Under the pieces are notes generated by a model, which saw only the letters and a list, made by a program, of their open reading frames with translations, had not been told where the DNA came from and made no database searches. Below, in pieces: positions 14,350-14,489 of a DNA stretch of 14,489 nucleotides; the stretch's first letter is position 1, and every line of letters starts with the position of its first letter. Origin of the DNA: Oscillospiraceae bacterium (lineage in GTDB: Bacteria > Bacillota > Clostridia > Oscillospirales > Ruminococcaceae); contig JAQXNQ010000113.1 in the NCBI GenBank assembly GCA_029098085.1, positions 1 through 14,489 on the forward strand, read 5' to 3'. The position numbers were made by a program, and so were the translations under genes.

Positions 14350-14489
14350 TTATTTCTGCTCACGCAGCCGGATCACCGCCCGGATGGCGGCAAACAGCAC
14401 ACCGGCTATGGGCCAGATCAGACCGCTGCGGCTCCAGCCCAGCCTGGAGAAACCGGCCGCCAGAAAAACAGCCGTTACCACTGGCCAGT
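14350..14489 (-). CDS. C-terminal end of an unidentified membrane protein
   Basis: The last 45 codons of a gene that enters from beyond the high-coordinate edge. The visible tail has two hydrophobic stretches, WPVVTAVFLAAGF and SGLIWPIAGVLFAAIRAVI, separated by a short RLGWSR turn, and ends in the charged RLREQK. This suggests a two-helix membrane hairpin at the C-terminus. Tails of this type, with repeated WP-V/I-A motifs, occur in clostridial proteins that join an N-terminal helix-turn-helix domain to a membrane anchor, but nothing upstream is visible to test that. A perfect 10-bp terminator follows. The partial frame is supported by the hydrophobic pattern and the terminator. Confidence 0.6.
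   Translation of the reverse strand, partial: WPVVTAVFLAAGFSRLGWSRSGLIWPIAGVLFAAIRAVIRLREQK

Noticed and set aside
1..14489. CRISPR arrays, insertion sequences, tRNA or rRNA genes
   Set aside because: No regularly spaced repeats, transposase-like frames, cloverleaf sequences or rRNA segments were seen on either strand.

Overview
The window reads as a chromosomal housekeeping segment of a GC-rich Firmicute, most likely a gut-type clostridium of the Oscillospirales/Ruminococcaceae kind. That is inferred from the Bacillus/Clostridium-style gene neighbourhoods (gdpP-rplI-dnaB and tilS-hpt-ftsH), the presence of RNase J and GdpP, strong Shine-Dalgarno sites and high GC. Genus cannot be fixed from the sequence alone. 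Nearly everything is on the minus strand; only one small membrane protein gene runs on the plus strand.

Layout from high to low coordinates, i.e. in the direction of minus-strand transcription: (1) the 3' end of an unidentified membrane protein (14350-14489) with its own terminator; (2) a 246-residue protein (13490-14230) that looks like a truncated, catalytically dead phosphohexomutase; (3) a 490-bp gap with a near-consensus promoter, a rod-shaped predicted RNA and a terminator-like hairpin, all upstream of rnjA; (4) rnjA (10912-12996), an RNase J with a long basic N-terminal extension; (5) a convergent plus-strand gene for a 99-aa membrane protein, sharing a bidirectional terminator with rnjA; (6) a six-gene run gdpP-rplI-dnaB-tilS-hpt-ftsH (10268 down to 2352); (7) a palindrome-rich gap; (8) ilvB-ilvN (1820 to beyond the window edge) with a clear promoter and a structured leader.

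The run in (6) joins two clusters that are separate in Bacillus subtilis: c-di-AMP turnover/ribosome/replicative helicase (gdpP-rplI-dnaB) and tRNA-Ile modification/purine salvage/membrane protease (tilS-hpt-ftsH). dnaB and tilS overlap by about 20 nt, so they are surely co-transcribed. A terminator-like hairpin between rplI and dnaB and an AT-rich promoter-like island inside tilS may set different levels for the parts. ilvBN encodes the large and small subunits of acetolactate synthase, the first committed step of branched-chain amino acid synthesis.

Most worth a second look: the degenerate phosphohexomutase, the structured RNA/leader upstream of rnjA, the RNase J extension, the three-hairpin ilvB leader, and two intergenic stretches (about 2069-2188 and 13235-13340) that share short similarities in the same order and may be copies of a dispersed element. 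No mobile element, CRISPR array, rRNA or tRNA was seen.
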